Source of the DNA: Saccharomonospora viridis DSM 43017
Lineage (GTDB): Bacteria; Actinomycetota; Actinomycetes; Mycobacteriales; Pseudonocardiaceae
NCBI RefSeq assembly: GCF_000023865.1
Contig: NC_013159.1
Location: 372,001-436,000, forward strand
Reading direction: 5' to 3'
DNA: 64,000 nt
The notes below the pieces were generated by a model. The model saw nothing but the letters and a program-made list of their open reading frames with translations, did not search any database and was not told where the DNA came from. Below, piece by piece: positions 53,317-62,436 of this stretch (positions are counted from its first letter, which is position 1; each line of letters opens with the position of its first letter). A program made the translations under genes and the position numbers.

Positions 53317-56300
53317 GTGAGCACGCTGCAGTTCAAGCGGTCGCCACGGCTTGCTGCTCCCCGCCCGCCGGGCGGTGAGGTGCATTTGGAGCCGCCGCCC
53401 GAGATCCCGCGGACGATTCCCGGCAACATCGTCATGAAGCTGATGCCGGTCGTCATGGTCGTGGCGATGCTGGGCATGGTCGTCTTCATGTTCACGGCGG
53501 GCGCGATGCGCAGCCCGTTCATGCTGATGATGCCGCTGATGATGATGATGTCGATGGTCGGCATGTTCGCCGGCGGCGGCCGAGGCGGTCAGCAGAAGAA
53601 GGCTGAGATGAACGAGGACCGCAAGGACTACCTGCGGTACCTCGGGCAGATGCGCGATCGGGCCCGCGAGGCGATGATCGAGCAGCGCGCGTCGTTGGAG
53701 TGGGTGCACCCCGACCCCGAGGCACTGTGGTCGATGGTGTCCACACGGCGCATGTGGGAGCGGCGGCAGAGCGATCAGGACTTCCTGCATCTGCGTGTGG
53801 GCCGTAGCTCGCATCGGCTGGCGACGCGTCTTGTTCCGCCGCAGACCGGTCCGGTCGACGAGCTGGAACCGATCGCCACACTCGCGTTGAGGCGGTTCGT
53901 GCGCGCCCATTCCATCGTGCCCGATTTGCCCACCCAGATCACTTTGCGTGGTTTCGCGGCCGTCGGCCTGCAGGGCGACAAGAAACTCACGCGCGGCTTG
54001 GCGAGGGCGATGCTGGCGCAGCTGGCGACCTTCCACAGCCCGGACGACGTGCTCATCGCCGTCGCGACCACCGGCCGGGCCAAGGAGGAGTGGGAATGGG
54101 CCAAGTGGCTGCCCCACGTCCAGCATCCGACGATGTCCGACGGCATCGGCCAGATGCGTATGATGACCGGCTCGTTGGCCCAGATCGAGCACTGGCTCGA
54201 GGAGGAGCTGCGTGACCGTCAGCGGTTCTCGCGGAACGCCACCCCTCCGCCCGACCAGCCACACGTCGTGATCGTGCTCGACGAGGCCGAGGTCACCGGT
54301 GACGAGCAGATCCTGCTGGAAGAAGGACTCGTCGGAGTCACCCTCATCGACCTGTCCGATTCGATCGGCAACCTCGCGGCCCGCCGTGGTCTGCGCCTGG
54401 TGGTGGAGGAAGAACGCCTCGGCGCTCGCAGCGCGGGTGGGGTCGAGTGGTTCGGTCGTCCGGACAAGCTCAGCACGGTGGAGGTCGAGGCGCTCGCCCG
54501 CAAGCTTTCGCCGTATCGCATGAGCACCGGCGCGACCGAGGACAGCGAGGAACAGCCGTTGCTGTCGAACCCGTCGTTGTTGGAGCTGCTGGGTATCCCC
54601 GGCGACCCGATGACGTTCGATGTGCAGCAGGCGTGGCGGCCACGTCCGATCCGTGACCGGTACCGCGTGCCGTTCGGCGTAGGCGAATACGGCCAGCCCG
54701 TCGAACTGGACATCAAGGAAGCGGCCATGGAGGGCATGGGGCCCCACGGCCTGTGCATCGGTGCGACCGGTTCCGGTAAGTCGGAGTTCCTCCGCACGCT
54801 GGTGCTCGGTCTGCTCGCCACGCACTCGTCGACGACGCTCAACTTCGTGCTCGTCGACTTCAAGGGTGGTGCCACGTTCCTCGGTCTGGAGAAGGCGCCG
54901 CACGTCTCCGCGGTCATCACCAACCTCGCCGACGAGGTCACGCTGGTCGACCGTATGAAGGACGCGCTCGCCGGTGAGATGAACCGGCGGCAAGAGGCGC
55001 TCAAGAACGGCGGCAACTTCAAGAACGTCTGGGAATACGAGAAGGCGCGGGAGAACGGCGCCGACCTCGATCCGTTGCCCGCGTTGTTCATCGTGGTCGA
55101 CGAGTTCTCGGAGTTGTTGGCGGCCAAGCCCGACTTCATCGATCTGTTCGTCGCCATCGGGCGACTGGGCCGGTCGCTGCAGATGCACATGTTGCTCGCC
55201 TCCCAGCGTCTCGAGGAAGGCAAGCTGCGTGGGCTCGACTCCCACTTGTCGTACCGGATCGGCCTGAAGACGTTCTCGGCCGCGGAGTCACGGGCTGCGA
55301 TCGGTGTGCCCGACGCGTTCGAACTGCCGTCCGTCCCCGGTGGTGGTTACCTGAAGTACGACACGTCCACGCTGGTGCGGTTCAAGGCGGCGTACGTGTC
55401 GGGTCCGTACCGGCCGGCGGGCATCAAGACCGCTGCTCCCGGTGCGAAGGTGGTGCGTGCCGACAAGCGACCACAGCTGTTCGTGCCGGACTTCGTGGAG
55501 TTGCCGAAGGAGCCGGAGCCGGAGCCCGAGCCCGTCGAACAGCAGCAGCCGGAATCCGAGGAAGCCGTCGAGCCGAGCGAGTTGGACGTCATCGTCAGCC
55601 GGCTGGTCGGCCAGGGGCCACCCGCCCATGAGGTCTGGCTGCCGCCGTTGAAGGAACCCAACTCGCTCGACACCTTGCTGCCGAACCTCAACCCCACCGA
55701 GGATCGGGGCCTGTCGCCGGTCGGGTTCTTCGGCAACGGCAGGTTGCAGGTGCCGCTCGGCATCGTGGACCGCCCGTACGAGCAGCGACGGGATCCGCTG
55801 TGGGCGGACTTCTCCGGCGGCGCGGGGCACGGTGCCGTGGTGGGTGGCCCGCAGTCGGGCAAGTCCACGATGCTGCGTACGTTGATCATGTCGATGGCGT
55901 TGACGCACACCCCCGAGGAAGCGCAGTTCTACTGCATCGACCTCGGTGGTGGAACCCTCGCCGCGCTGGAAGGGTTGCCGCATGTCGGCGGTGTCGCGGT
56001 TGCACGTCGCGAGCCCGACAAGGCGCGCCGTATCGTCGCCGAACTCACCACCCTGATCAACGAACGGGAGGAGCGGTTCGGTGCACTCGGTGTCGACTCG
56101 ATGAACGATTTCCGCAACCGGAAGCGTCGTGGGGAGATCACGGCTGAACAGGATCCGTTCGGCGATGCGTTCCTCATCGTTGACGGATGGCGTGCGTTGC
56201 GGGACGACTTCGACGAGTTGGAACCGCAGATCACCAAGCTGGCCGTACAAGGTCTGACCTACGGCGTGCACGTGATCATCTCGTCGAACCGGTGGGCGGA

Positions 56301-57321
56301 TATCCGGCCGGCGATCAAGGACCTGCTCGGTACGCGCTTCGAGCTGCGACTCGGTGACCCGAGTGAGTCCGACATCGACCGCAGGGTCGCCGTCAACGTG
56401 CCGCCCGGGCGTCCCGGCCGTGGTTTGACCCGCGACAAACTGCACTTCCTGAGTGGTTTGCCGCGTATCGACGGCTCCAGCGACGACGCCGACCTCGGTG
56501 ACGGGGTCGCCGACGCCGTCAAGAAGATCTCCGCGGCGTGGAAGGGCAGGCATGCGCCGCAGGTGCGGCTGCTGCCTGACCTCATGCCTTACGAGGAGTT
56601 GCTGCTGCAGGACAAGTACCGGGACACCAAGCTCATCCCCATCGGTGTCGACGAGGACGAGCTTGCTCCGGTGTACCTGGACTTCGATTCCGATCCGCAC
56701 TTCCTCGCCTACGCGGACGGCGAGTCCGGGAAGACCAACCTGTTGCGGCAGATCGTGCGGGGTATCACCGAGCGGTACACGAAGAAGGAAGCGGTCATCA
56801 TCCTCGTGGACTACCGGCGCACCATGCTGGGGTTCGTGGAGGGCGACCAACTCCTCGGCTATGCCGTATCGGCGAACCAGCTCGAAGGCATGATGAAGGA
56901 AGTCGCGCAGTCGATGGCCAAGCGTCTGCCCGGCCCCGACGTGACGCCACAGCAATTGAAGGACCGTTCGTGGTGGAACGGACCAGAGCTGTTCGTGGTG
57001 GTCGACGACTACGACCTCGTGGCCACGTCGACCAACAACCCACTGCGTCCACTCGCCGAGTACCTGGCGCAGGCCAAGGACGTTGGTCTGCACGTCGTCG
57101 TCGCTCGGCGTACTGGTGGTGCGGCCCGCACCGGTATGGACCCGATCATCGGCAAGTTGAAGGAACTGGCCATGCCGGGTCTGGTCATGAACGGGTCGAA
57201 GGACGAAGGCCAACTGCTCGGCAATGTGAAGGCCGGTCCGATGCCTCCGGGACGTGGTTACTTCGTCAGCCGCAAGGTGGGTAAGAAGCTCATGCAGGTG
57301 TCGTGGATCGCGCCAGAATGA
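53317..57321 (+). CDS. eccC: Type VII secretion FtsK/SpoIIIE ATPase EccC (EccCa-EccCb fused)
   Basis: A protein of 1334 aa. GTG 53317 with AGAGGGG is taken as start (STLQFKRSPRLAAP). Two membrane helices at about 40-85 are notably Met-rich. Three ATPase domains follow: Walker A GATGSGKS near 482, GGPQSGKS near 843 and ADGESGKT near 1133; Walker B LFIVVDEF, FLIVDGW and LFVVVDDY. The first has the full catalytic Glu; the other two lack it at that place, as usual. It recognises substrates and drives their export. The single-chain form contrasts with split EccCa/EccCb systems. Followed by a perfect hairpin. Confidence 0.96.
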   Translation: MSTLQFKRSPRLAAPRPPGGEVHLEPPPEIPRTIPGNIVMKLMPVVMVVAMLGMVVFMFTAGAMRSPFMLMMPLMMMMSMVGMFAGGGRGGQQKKAEMNEDRKDYLRYLGQMRDRAREAMIEQRASLEWVHPDPEALWSMVSTRRMWERRQSDQDFLHLRVGRSSHRLATRLVPPQTGPVDELEPIATLALRRFVRAHSIVPDLPTQITLRGFAAVGLQGDKKLTRGLARAMLAQLATFHSPDDVLIAVATTGRAKEEWEWAKWLPHVQHPTMSDGIGQMRMMTGSLAQIEHWLEEELRDRQRFSRNATPPPDQPHVVIVLDEAEVTGDEQILLEEGLVGVTLIDLSDSIGNLAARRGLRLVVEEERLGARSAGGVEWFGRPDKLSTVEVEALARKLSPYRMSTGATEDSEEQPLLSNPSLLELLGIPGDPMTFDVQQAWRPRPIRDRYRVPFGVGEYGQPVELDIKEAAMEGMGPHGLCIGATGSGKSEFLRTLVLGLLATHSSTTLNFVLVDFKGGATFLGLEKAPHVSAVITNLADEVTLVDRMKDALAGEMNRRQEALKNGGNFKNVWEYEKARENGADLDPLPALFIVVDEFSELLAAKPDFIDLFVAIGRLGRSLQMHMLLASQRLEEGKLRGLDSHLSYRIGLKTFSAAESRAAIGVPDAFELPSVPGGGYLKYDTSTLVRFKAAYVSGPYRPAGIKTAAPGAKVVRADKRPQLFVPDFVELPKEPEPEPEPVEQQQPESEEAVEPSELDVIVSRLVGQGPPAHEVWLPPLKEPNSLDTLLPNLNPTEDRGLSPVGFFGNGRLQVPLGIVDRPYEQRRDPLWADFSGGAGHGAVVGGPQSGKSTMLRTLIMSMALTHTPEEAQFYCIDLGGGTLAALEGLPHVGGVAVARREPDKARRIVAELTTLINEREERFGALGVDSMNDFRNRKRRGEITAEQDPFGDAFLIVDGWRALRDDFDELEPQITKLAVQGLTYGVHVIISSNRWADIRPAIKDLLGTRFELRLGDPSESDIDRRVAVNVPPGRPGRGLTRDKLHFLSGLPRIDGSSDDADLGDGVADAVKKISAAWKGRHAPQVRLLPDLMPYEELLLQDKYRDTKLIPIGVDEDELAPVYLDFDSDPHFLAYADGESGKTNLLRQIVRGITERYTKKEAVIILVDYRRTMLGFVEGDQLLGYAVSANQLEGMMKEVAQSMAKRLPGPDVTPQQLKDRSWWNGPELFVVVDDYDLVATSTNNPLRPLAEYLAQAKDVGLHVVVARRTGGAARTGMDPIIGKLKELAMPGLVMNGSKDEGQLLGNVKAGPMPPGRGYFVSRKVGKKLMQVSWIAPE

Positions 57322-57330
57322 TCGCGATAG

Positions 57331-57361
57331 GCGTACGGCCGCCAATTCGGCGGCCGTACGC
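57331..57361. terminator. Perfect hairpin after eccC
   Basis: GCGTACGGCCGCC, loop AATTC, GGCGGCCGTACGC: 13-bp stem with 5-base loop, 9 bases after the stop. No U-tract; U-less terminator or partial attenuator before the Hsp70-like gene. Confidence 0.65.
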
Positions 57362-57442
57362 CTGCCACGACTTCACGGTGACCCGGCGGACAATGTCTGA
57401 CAGAGTGCTGGGGTAAGGAACCGACGACGGCGGGAGCGGCTG

Positions 57443-59440
57443 GTGACACTGCGGGTGGCGGTGGACTTCGGGACATCGAGCACCTGTGTCGTCGCTTCGG
57501 TGAACGGTCGTGAACCACAGGTCGTGGTTGTGGATGGGCAGCCGATCATGCCGTCCGCCGTTTACGCGGCGCGGGACGGCACGCTGTTCGTGGGCCAGGA
57601 GGCCGAACGGCAAGCCGCTGTCGATCCCTCGCGATTCGAACCGCATCCGAAACGTCGGATAGACGAGGGTGAACTCCTCCTCGGAGACACGGTGCTCACC
57701 GTCGTGGACGCCATGCGCGCTGTGTTGCAGCGTGCGGTGTCCGAGGCGCGCAGACTCGCGGGTAACGCCGAGGTTTCGCTGCTGGTACTGACGCATCCCG
57801 CCGACTGGGGTGCGGTTCGCACGCGGTTGCTGCGGCAGGCGGCCGGGCAGCTGGCGTACGAGGTGGCGTTGGTGCCCGAGCCGGTGGCGGCGGCGGTGTT
57901 CCACGCCGCGACGTTCACCCCCAACGATCTGAACCAGGAACGCACGGTCGAGTTCAGCGGTAATCCGGGCGACACGGTGGCTGTTTTGGACCTCGGTGGT
58001 GGCACCATCGACGTCAGCGTCGTCCGGCGATCGCAGGCCGGTGAGCGCGCCGAGTACGAGGTACTCGCCACGCGAGGTGACCCGGGATTCGGGGGCGCGG
58101 ACATAGACCAGGCCCTTTTGGAACACGTCGGTTCCTTGGTGTCGAAGGCGGACCCCGAGGCGTGGGAACAACTCGTCCAGGGACGTGAGTTGGCGGATCG
58201 CCGGCGCAGAAGGGTGCTGTGGCAGGACGTGCGTGGCGCCAAGGAAACTCTGTCGCGGCACGCGTACACCGACGTGCCCATGCCACCGCCTTTCGCGGAC
58301 GCCCACGTCACGCGCGAGGATTTGGAACAGCTCATCAGGACTCCGCTGGGGCGGGCTGCCGAGTTGACCAAAGTCACCGTCGAGGCGGCCGGGCTCCGTC
58401 CCCGGCAACTCACGGCGATCTTCCTGGTCGGTGGGTCGAGTCGGATCCCGCTGGTGTCGCGGCTCGTGCATGAGCGCACCGGCGTCGTTCCGACCACGTT
58501 GGACCAGCCGGAGACCGTGGTGGCACGTGGTGCTCTTCGTGCGGTGGAGCTGCTCCCGGACCGTACCGGGGTGCTACCGGGCACCATGGGGGCACGTTTA
58601 GCGGGCAAATCGATGTCACTACCGGCGGATCACAGGACTGAGGTGGTGACGCGTCCGAAGCCGTCGACACCGCGTGGGACCGGACCGTGGGGTGCGGGTC
58701 AGATGTCGATGCCCGCACCGGGGGCGCAGCGGGCGCTCGGTGGGAACCGTCCGCCGGTCTACCCCGTGTCTCACGGTATGCCGTCGCCACAACGTGGTTT
58801 TCCGGTATCGCCGTCGCCGTCGGGACAGCCGTACACGCCTTCGCCTATGGCGGCGTCTCAACACCCGGACCACTCCGGTCGGCCGCAACGATCGGGAGCC
58901 CGCATACGCATGGTCCTGATCGCCGTAGCCGTCGTGGTGTTGGTGGCGGCGGTGGCGGCAGTGACGTTGTTCATTTCCTCCGATGGGGACAAGGTCGAAA
59001 CCCAAGGGCACTTGTACGCGCAGTACTCGTACAAGTTCGTCGCACCCAAGGATTGGGTCCAGACCGGTGACAACGTCGAAGCGCGGCAGGTCGTCGTCAA
59101 GCCTCGAGAGGCTCAGGCCAGCACCGACGACGACCTGGTGGTGGTGCAGGAGTTCGTCTTGTCGTACGACGGTGGTGTCCATCGCGAACGTTTAGCGGAC
59201 GAACTGCGCGAGCAGACGAGCGCGAACCCCGATGTCTACACGGACTTCTCGGAGCATTACGAGTACGCGGGTCACGACGTGGTCCATTACCGGGAGAACA
59301 AGCCCGCGGCCACTGTGCACTGGTACGTGTTGGCGCACGGCACGGCACAGGTGAGTGTCGGTTGCCAGGAAGCGAAGCTGCGGGAGCGTGTGCGCGCGGC
59401 GTGCGAACAGATCGTCCGCACGCTCGAGTTCACCAACTGA
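57443..59440 (+). CDS. Hsp70-like ATPase with membrane helix and exported domain (Rv3446c-type T7SS-associated protein)
   Basis: A protein of 665 aa. Residues 1-375 form an actin/Hsp70-type nucleotide-binding domain: phosphate 1 VDFGTSST, phosphate 2 LDLGGGTID, adenosine motif VGGSSRIP. A Pro/Gly/Ser-rich linker (about 385-485) leads to one membrane helix (about 490-512) and an exported domain of about 150 residues ending RTLEFTN. No Hsp70 substrate domain is present. This is the layout of the type VII secretion-associated family typified by Rv3446c, and its position between eccC and the WXG100 pair is the same as in Mycobacterium. A CGTTTAGC copy lies in frame at 58595 and a possible one at 59189. 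Confidence 0.88.
   Translation: MTLRVAVDFGTSSTCVVASVNGREPQVVVVDGQPIMPSAVYAARDGTLFVGQEAERQAAVDPSRFEPHPKRRIDEGELLLGDTVLTVVDAMRAVLQRAVSEARRLAGNAEVSLLVLTHPADWGAVRTRLLRQAAGQLAYEVALVPEPVAAAVFHAATFTPNDLNQERTVEFSGNPGDTVAVLDLGGGTIDVSVVRRSQAGERAEYEVLATRGDPGFGGADIDQALLEHVGSLVSKADPEAWEQLVQGRELADRRRRRVLWQDVRGAKETLSRHAYTDVPMPPPFADAHVTREDLEQLIRTPLGRAAELTKVTVEAAGLRPRQLTAIFLVGGSSRIPLVSRLVHERTGVVPTTLDQPETVVARGALRAVELLPDRTGVLPGTMGARLAGKSMSLPADHRTEVVTRPKPSTPRGTGPWGAGQMSMPAPGAQRALGGNRPPVYPVSHGMPSPQRGFPVSPSPSGQPYTPSPMAASQHPDHSGRPQRSGARIRMVLIAVAVVVLVAAVAAVTLFISSDGDKVETQGHLYAQYSYKFVAPKDWVQTGDNVEARQVVVKPREAQASTDDDLVVVQEFVLSYDGGVHRERLADELREQTSANPDVYTDFSEHYEYAGHDVVHYRENKPAATVHWYVLAHGTAQVSVGCQEAKLRERVRAACEQIVRTLEFTN
58595..58612. 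repeat. CGTTTAGC palindrome relic inside the Hsp70-like gene
   Basis: CGTTTAGC-GG-GCAAATCG: left arm intact, right arm altered. Encodes RLAGKS at the start of the disordered linker. Confidence 0.6.
59189..59206. repeat. Possible half copy of the CGTTTAGC palindrome in the Hsp70-like gene
   Basis: CGTTTAGC-GG-ACGAACTG encodes RLADEL. Only the left arm matches; could be chance. Confidence 0.3.
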
Positions 59441-59449
59441 TGCGTCAAG

Positions 59450-59475
59450 ACCGCGTTTAGCAGGCCAAACGCGGT
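59450..59475. repeat. CGTTTAGC palindrome after the Hsp70-like gene
   Basis: ACCGCGTTTAGC-AG-GCCAAACGCGGT, 12-bp arms with one mismatch, 10 bases after the stop codon and before the WXG100 pair. Confidence 0.88.
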
Positions 59476-59636
59476 TTCCTGGCCCCCTGGTTCCAGTGGG
59501 TTCCGAGATTTCACGTTCACGCTCGCAACTACTTGAGCGCTTTCCGCGACAACACGGAACCGGACATGGCACTGTCTCCGTCGTAGAGCCAGTACAAACG
59601 AAGTACGGCAATCACGAGCGAAGGGGGTAACACCCG

Positions 59637-59954
59637 ATGGCAGGCGGTTTTACCGGAACACCGGAGCAGTTCCAGCAGGCGTACCAGGACGTCGACGCGA
59701 TCAAGGCGTCCATGGACCAGAACCTGAACCAGCTGCGTAGCAACATCGAGGCGACGCAGGCTGGCTGGCAGGGTGAGGCGGCGAAGGCCTTCCAGAACGT
59801 GATGGCCGCCTTCGACGAGAAGACCCGCAAGCTGAACGAGGCGCTCGGCAACATCGGTGAGCTGTTGCAGCAGTCCGGTGTCAAGTACCAGCAGGCGGAA
59901 GAGGAGCAGAACGCCGCGATCAGCAGCATCGGTAACGCCCTCAACGGCCTCTGA
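59637..59954 (+). CDS. esxU: WXG100 family type VII secretion substrate (EsxB/EsxU-like)
   Basis: A protein of 105 aa, helical hairpin with WQG at about 44-46. Its C-terminal part carries YQQAE, fitting YxxxD/E, the export signal usual on the EsxB partner. The symbol follows position: it corresponds to Rv3445c, also 105 aa, next to the Rv3446c-type gene. GGGGG lies before the ATG. Expected to form a heterodimer with the next product and be exported by the adjacent ESX machine. Confidence 0.85.
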   Translation: MAGGFTGTPEQFQQAYQDVDAIKASMDQNLNQLRSNIEATQAGWQGEAAKAFQNVMAAFDEKTRKLNEALGNIGELLQQSGVKYQQAEEEQNAAISSIGNALNGL

Positions 59955-60005
59955 TCCAAACACCACATTCGCTCATCGACAGGCTTTTACTGAACGGGAG
60001 GAACC

Positions 60006-60293
60006 ATGCCGAACGGTATCGTTGTTGATTACGCCACAATCCACACGGCTGCTGAGGACTGCCAGCGGACCGGCGGGGAGCTGGAGGCTCTGTTCGAGGA
60101 CCTCAAGGCGCGTCTGGCTCCGCTGGTCGACTCCTGGTCCGGTGAGGCCATGGAGGCCTGGATGCAGTGCCAGAACGAGTGGAACCAGTCGCTCGACGAG
60201 ATGAAGCAGGTCCTGGCGCAGATCGCGACTGCTCTGCCGCAGATCGCCGACGGCTACCAGGCCACCGACAAGAGCATCCAGGGGATGTTCTGA
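60006..60293 (+). CDS. esxT: WXG100 family type VII secretion substrate (EsxA/EsxT-like)
   Basis: A protein of 95 aa with a WSG turn at about 44-46 and a second helix ending IADGYQATDKSIQGMF; YQATD also fits YxxxD/E, so both partners carry the signal. GGGAGG precedes the ATG, 51 bases after the partner gene. Symbol by synteny with Rv3444c. Followed by an intrinsic terminator. Confidence 0.85.
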   Translation: MPNGIVVDYATIHTAAEDCQRTGGELEALFEDLKARLAPLVDSWSGEAMEAWMQCQNEWNQSLDEMKQVLAQIATALPQIADGYQATDKSIQGMF

Positions 60294-60311
60294 GTTCTCA
60301 CGCCTAGAAGG

Positions 60312-60350
60312 AACCGGGCTCGCGTACGCGGCGGGCCCGGTTTTCATTTT
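60312..60350 (+). terminator. Rho-independent terminator after the WXG100 pair
   Basis: AACCGGGC and GCCCGGTT around 15 bases, followed by TTCATTTT. Ends the eccC-esx transcription unit ahead of convergent genes. Confidence 0.85.
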
Positions 60351-60362
60351 GGGATTCTCGGT

Positions 60363-60869
60363 TCAGTGCGGTGCGCCGACTTCGTATTCGGGTTCGTTGT
60401 TGAGAATGCGGATCTTCACGGTCTTCGATTCGCCGGCGATGTCGACGGTGCAGTTGAACGTGTGCCCGGCGGCGATCTTCTGGTCAGCGGGGCAGCTGAC
60501 GTTGCTGACGTCGTGCTCGCCGTAACTGTCCTGGAGCACCGTGGCGACGCCTTCGTGCAGCGACTCCTGGTCGAGCACTTCGTCTGTGAACATCCCGCTG
60601 AACCACGCCGCGGCGCCGCCTGCGGCCGCCAACACCACGACCACGACAGCGCTGATGATCCACGGTTTACGTGACTTGCCACGTTTAGCGGGCGAATCGT
60701 CGTCGAACGCGCCGAACCCGCCGTACTCCGACGAGAACGAGCCGCCGAAACCCGTACCCGTCGGTTGAGGTGGTGTCATGGGCTGGGGGTATTGCTGCTG
60801 AGGGAGTGGCCCACTGTTCTGTTCGTGCGGTTGCCACCACTGGTGCGGTTGGCTAGGCGGCTGTGTCAT
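60363..60869 (-). CDS. DUF4333 domain membrane protein
   Basis: A protein of 168 aa: Pro/Gln-rich cytoplasmic N-terminus (1-60), one membrane helix (about 71-92), and an exported domain of about 75 residues with a Cys pair (VSCPADQKIAAGHTFNC) of the DUF4333 type. Such proteins are common in actinobacteria and of unknown function. A CGTTTAGC copy is read antisense, in frame, as SPAKRG just before the membrane helix. Convergent with the esx operon. Confidence 0.85.
   Translation of the reverse strand: MTQPPSQPHQWWQPHEQNSGPLPQQQYPQPMTPPQPTGTGFGGSFSSEYGGFGAFDDDSPAKRGKSRKPWIISAVVVVVLAAAGGAAAWFSGMFTDEVLDQESLHEGVATVLQDSYGEHDVSNVSCPADQKIAAGHTFNCTVDIAGESKTVKIRILNNEPEYEVGAPH
60681..60700. repeat. CGTTTAGC palindrome inside the DUF4333 gene
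   Basis: ACGTTTAGC-GG-GCGAATCGT with two changes in the right arm. In the gene's strand it encodes D-S-P-A-K-R-G in the disordered N-terminal region. Confidence 0.7.
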
Positions 60870-60908
60870 CGGTTTCCCCTGCGTGTTCGTCCGACCGGTG
60901 CGGGCTGT

Positions 60909-61796
60909 TCACTTGCGTTCGCTCGTGATCTCGGCCATTCCTTCATAGAAGGCGTCTACCTCCTCCTCGGTGGTGAGTTCGGTCACCTCGTCGGAAGAGG
61001 GCACGGCGGGGATCTCGTGCTCGGTCGGCGGTTCGTGCACCTGGTAGTGCTGTTTGATCTCGACTTCGTTGCCGTCCGCGGCCAGAAGGCCGTTCATCTC
61101 GATCTCTTTCAGATCACCTTCGGGGTCGAGCACGATTCGCGTGTCGATCACCTGGTCGAGCAGTGATTCGCTGATCTCTTCCAGCAGCCAGTCCGGCAGG
61201 ACGATGATGCGTTCCTCCAGGAACGTGCGCAGCGAGACGTCGATGGTGAGTTCCGTGCTGCCGTCGGCAAGGCTTTTCGCCGTCTTGTCCATCTCGTCGT
61301 TCTTCATGGAACTGTTGACGGCGTTGAGGATCTTGCAGACGGTGGCGTAGCCGCCCCAGAAGCAGATGTCGAGTCCTTCTCCGGTGTACGGCAGTGACAC
61401 CCACGGTGTGGGAGCCAGTTCGGCGTATTCAGGGCCGAGCAGGACGTATTCGACATCACTGCCCGCGGGGAGGAGGTAGTCCCGGTAGTCGGAGGAGTAG
61501 CGGTTCGAGTGGTTCTTGAAGAACCGAGTGGGGGGATTGCCGACCTGGATGGCCGTCACCGTGGTGTCGGACTTCAGCTCGCCCACGCGCATGAATGACC
61601 GGAGCGTGCTTTTGTGTGGTTCGTCGTTATCGAGGTCATCGGCGACTCGTTCGAGCGTGGAGGAGAACTTAGCGCCGACATACTTGGCGACGTCGTCACC
61701 GTTCGGAATCGGTTTACCCACCCGTCCGGTCGTGCATCCAGCAGCTAATACTACGCTGGCGACCAGAACGGCGACTCTCGGTAGCCACTTTCTCAT
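60909..61796 (-). CDS. Secreted lipoprotein of unknown function
   Basis: A protein of 295 aa from ATG 61796 (AAGGGG upstream). Lipoprotein signal peptide MRKWLPRVAVLVASVVLAAGC with lipobox LAAGC at 17-21. The mature part has two cysteines in a CFWGGYATVC stretch, a LPDWLLEE region and an acidic C-terminus. No family recognised. It follows the ESX locus and points towards the DUF4333 gene, 40 bases away on the same strand, so the two may share a transcript. Confidence 0.78.
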   Translation of the reverse strand: MRKWLPRVAVLVASVVLAAGCTTGRVGKPIPNGDDVAKYVGAKFSSTLERVADDLDNDEPHKSTLRSFMRVGELKSDTTVTAIQVGNPPTRFFKNHSNRYSSDYRDYLLPAGSDVEYVLLGPEYAELAPTPWVSLPYTGEGLDICFWGGYATVCKILNAVNSSMKNDEMDKTAKSLADGSTELTIDVSLRTFLEERIIVLPDWLLEEISESLLDQVIDTRIVLDPEGDLKEIEMNGLLAADGNEVEIKQHYQVHEPPTEHEIPAVPSSDEVTELTTEEEVDAFYEGMAEITSERK

Positions 61797-61983
61797 TGTG
61801 TCCAGCCCCTTGGGTGTCATGTCGGCGTGGGCTGTGGGAGAGACTAGTATGTCGCGCAGTGTGGACCCCCCGGGTTCACCCTCTTCCCGGCGACCAGGTA
61901 TCTTCACTTGTTGTTGTGCGCGCACGAGCGGCACGCGCCAAGCCCGCATGGACCCATAAGCAAGTTGACGATGAGGTAGACCC

Positions 61984-62436
61984 TTGCCCACGTACAGCCC
62001 TAAGCCCGGCGATGTCACTCGTGCCTGGCACGTGATTGACGCCGAGAATGTCGTGCTCGGCCGGCTCGCGACCGAGGTCGCCACGCTGCTGCGCGGCAAG
62101 CACAAGCCCATCTATGCCCCGCACGTGGACACCGGTGACTTCGTCATCATCGTCAATGCAGACAAGGTGGCGCTCACCGGCAACAAGCGTGAGCAGAAGC
62201 TCGCGTACCGTCACAGCGGCTATCCCGGTGGTCTGCGTAAGCGTTCTTACGGCGAGCTGCTTGAGACCCGCCCGGAGCGACTGGTCGAGAAGGTCGTGAA
62301 GGGCATGCTGCCGAAGAACAAGCTGGGCCGCGCGCAGGCGAAGAAGCTCAAGGTCTACGCCGGCCCGGATCACCCGCATGCCGCGCAGAAGCCCCAGCCA
62401 CACGAGATCACCAAGATCGCTCAGGTGTCCCAGTGA
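61984..62436 (+). CDS. rplM: 50S ribosomal protein L13
   Basis: A protein of 150 aa starting at TTG with GATGAGG upstream ([15 protein letters not shown]). Contains [13 protein letters not shown] and [11 protein letters not shown]. Overlaps rpsI by 4 bases, the standard rplM-rpsI pair. Confidence 0.96.
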   Translation: MPTYSPKPGDVTRAWHVIDAENVVLGRLATEVATLLRGKHKPIYAPHVDTGDFVIIVNADKVALTGNKREQKLAYRHSGYPGGLRKRSYGELLETRPERLVEKVVKGMLPKNKLGRAQAKKLKVYAGPDHPHAAQKPQPHEITKIAQVSQ

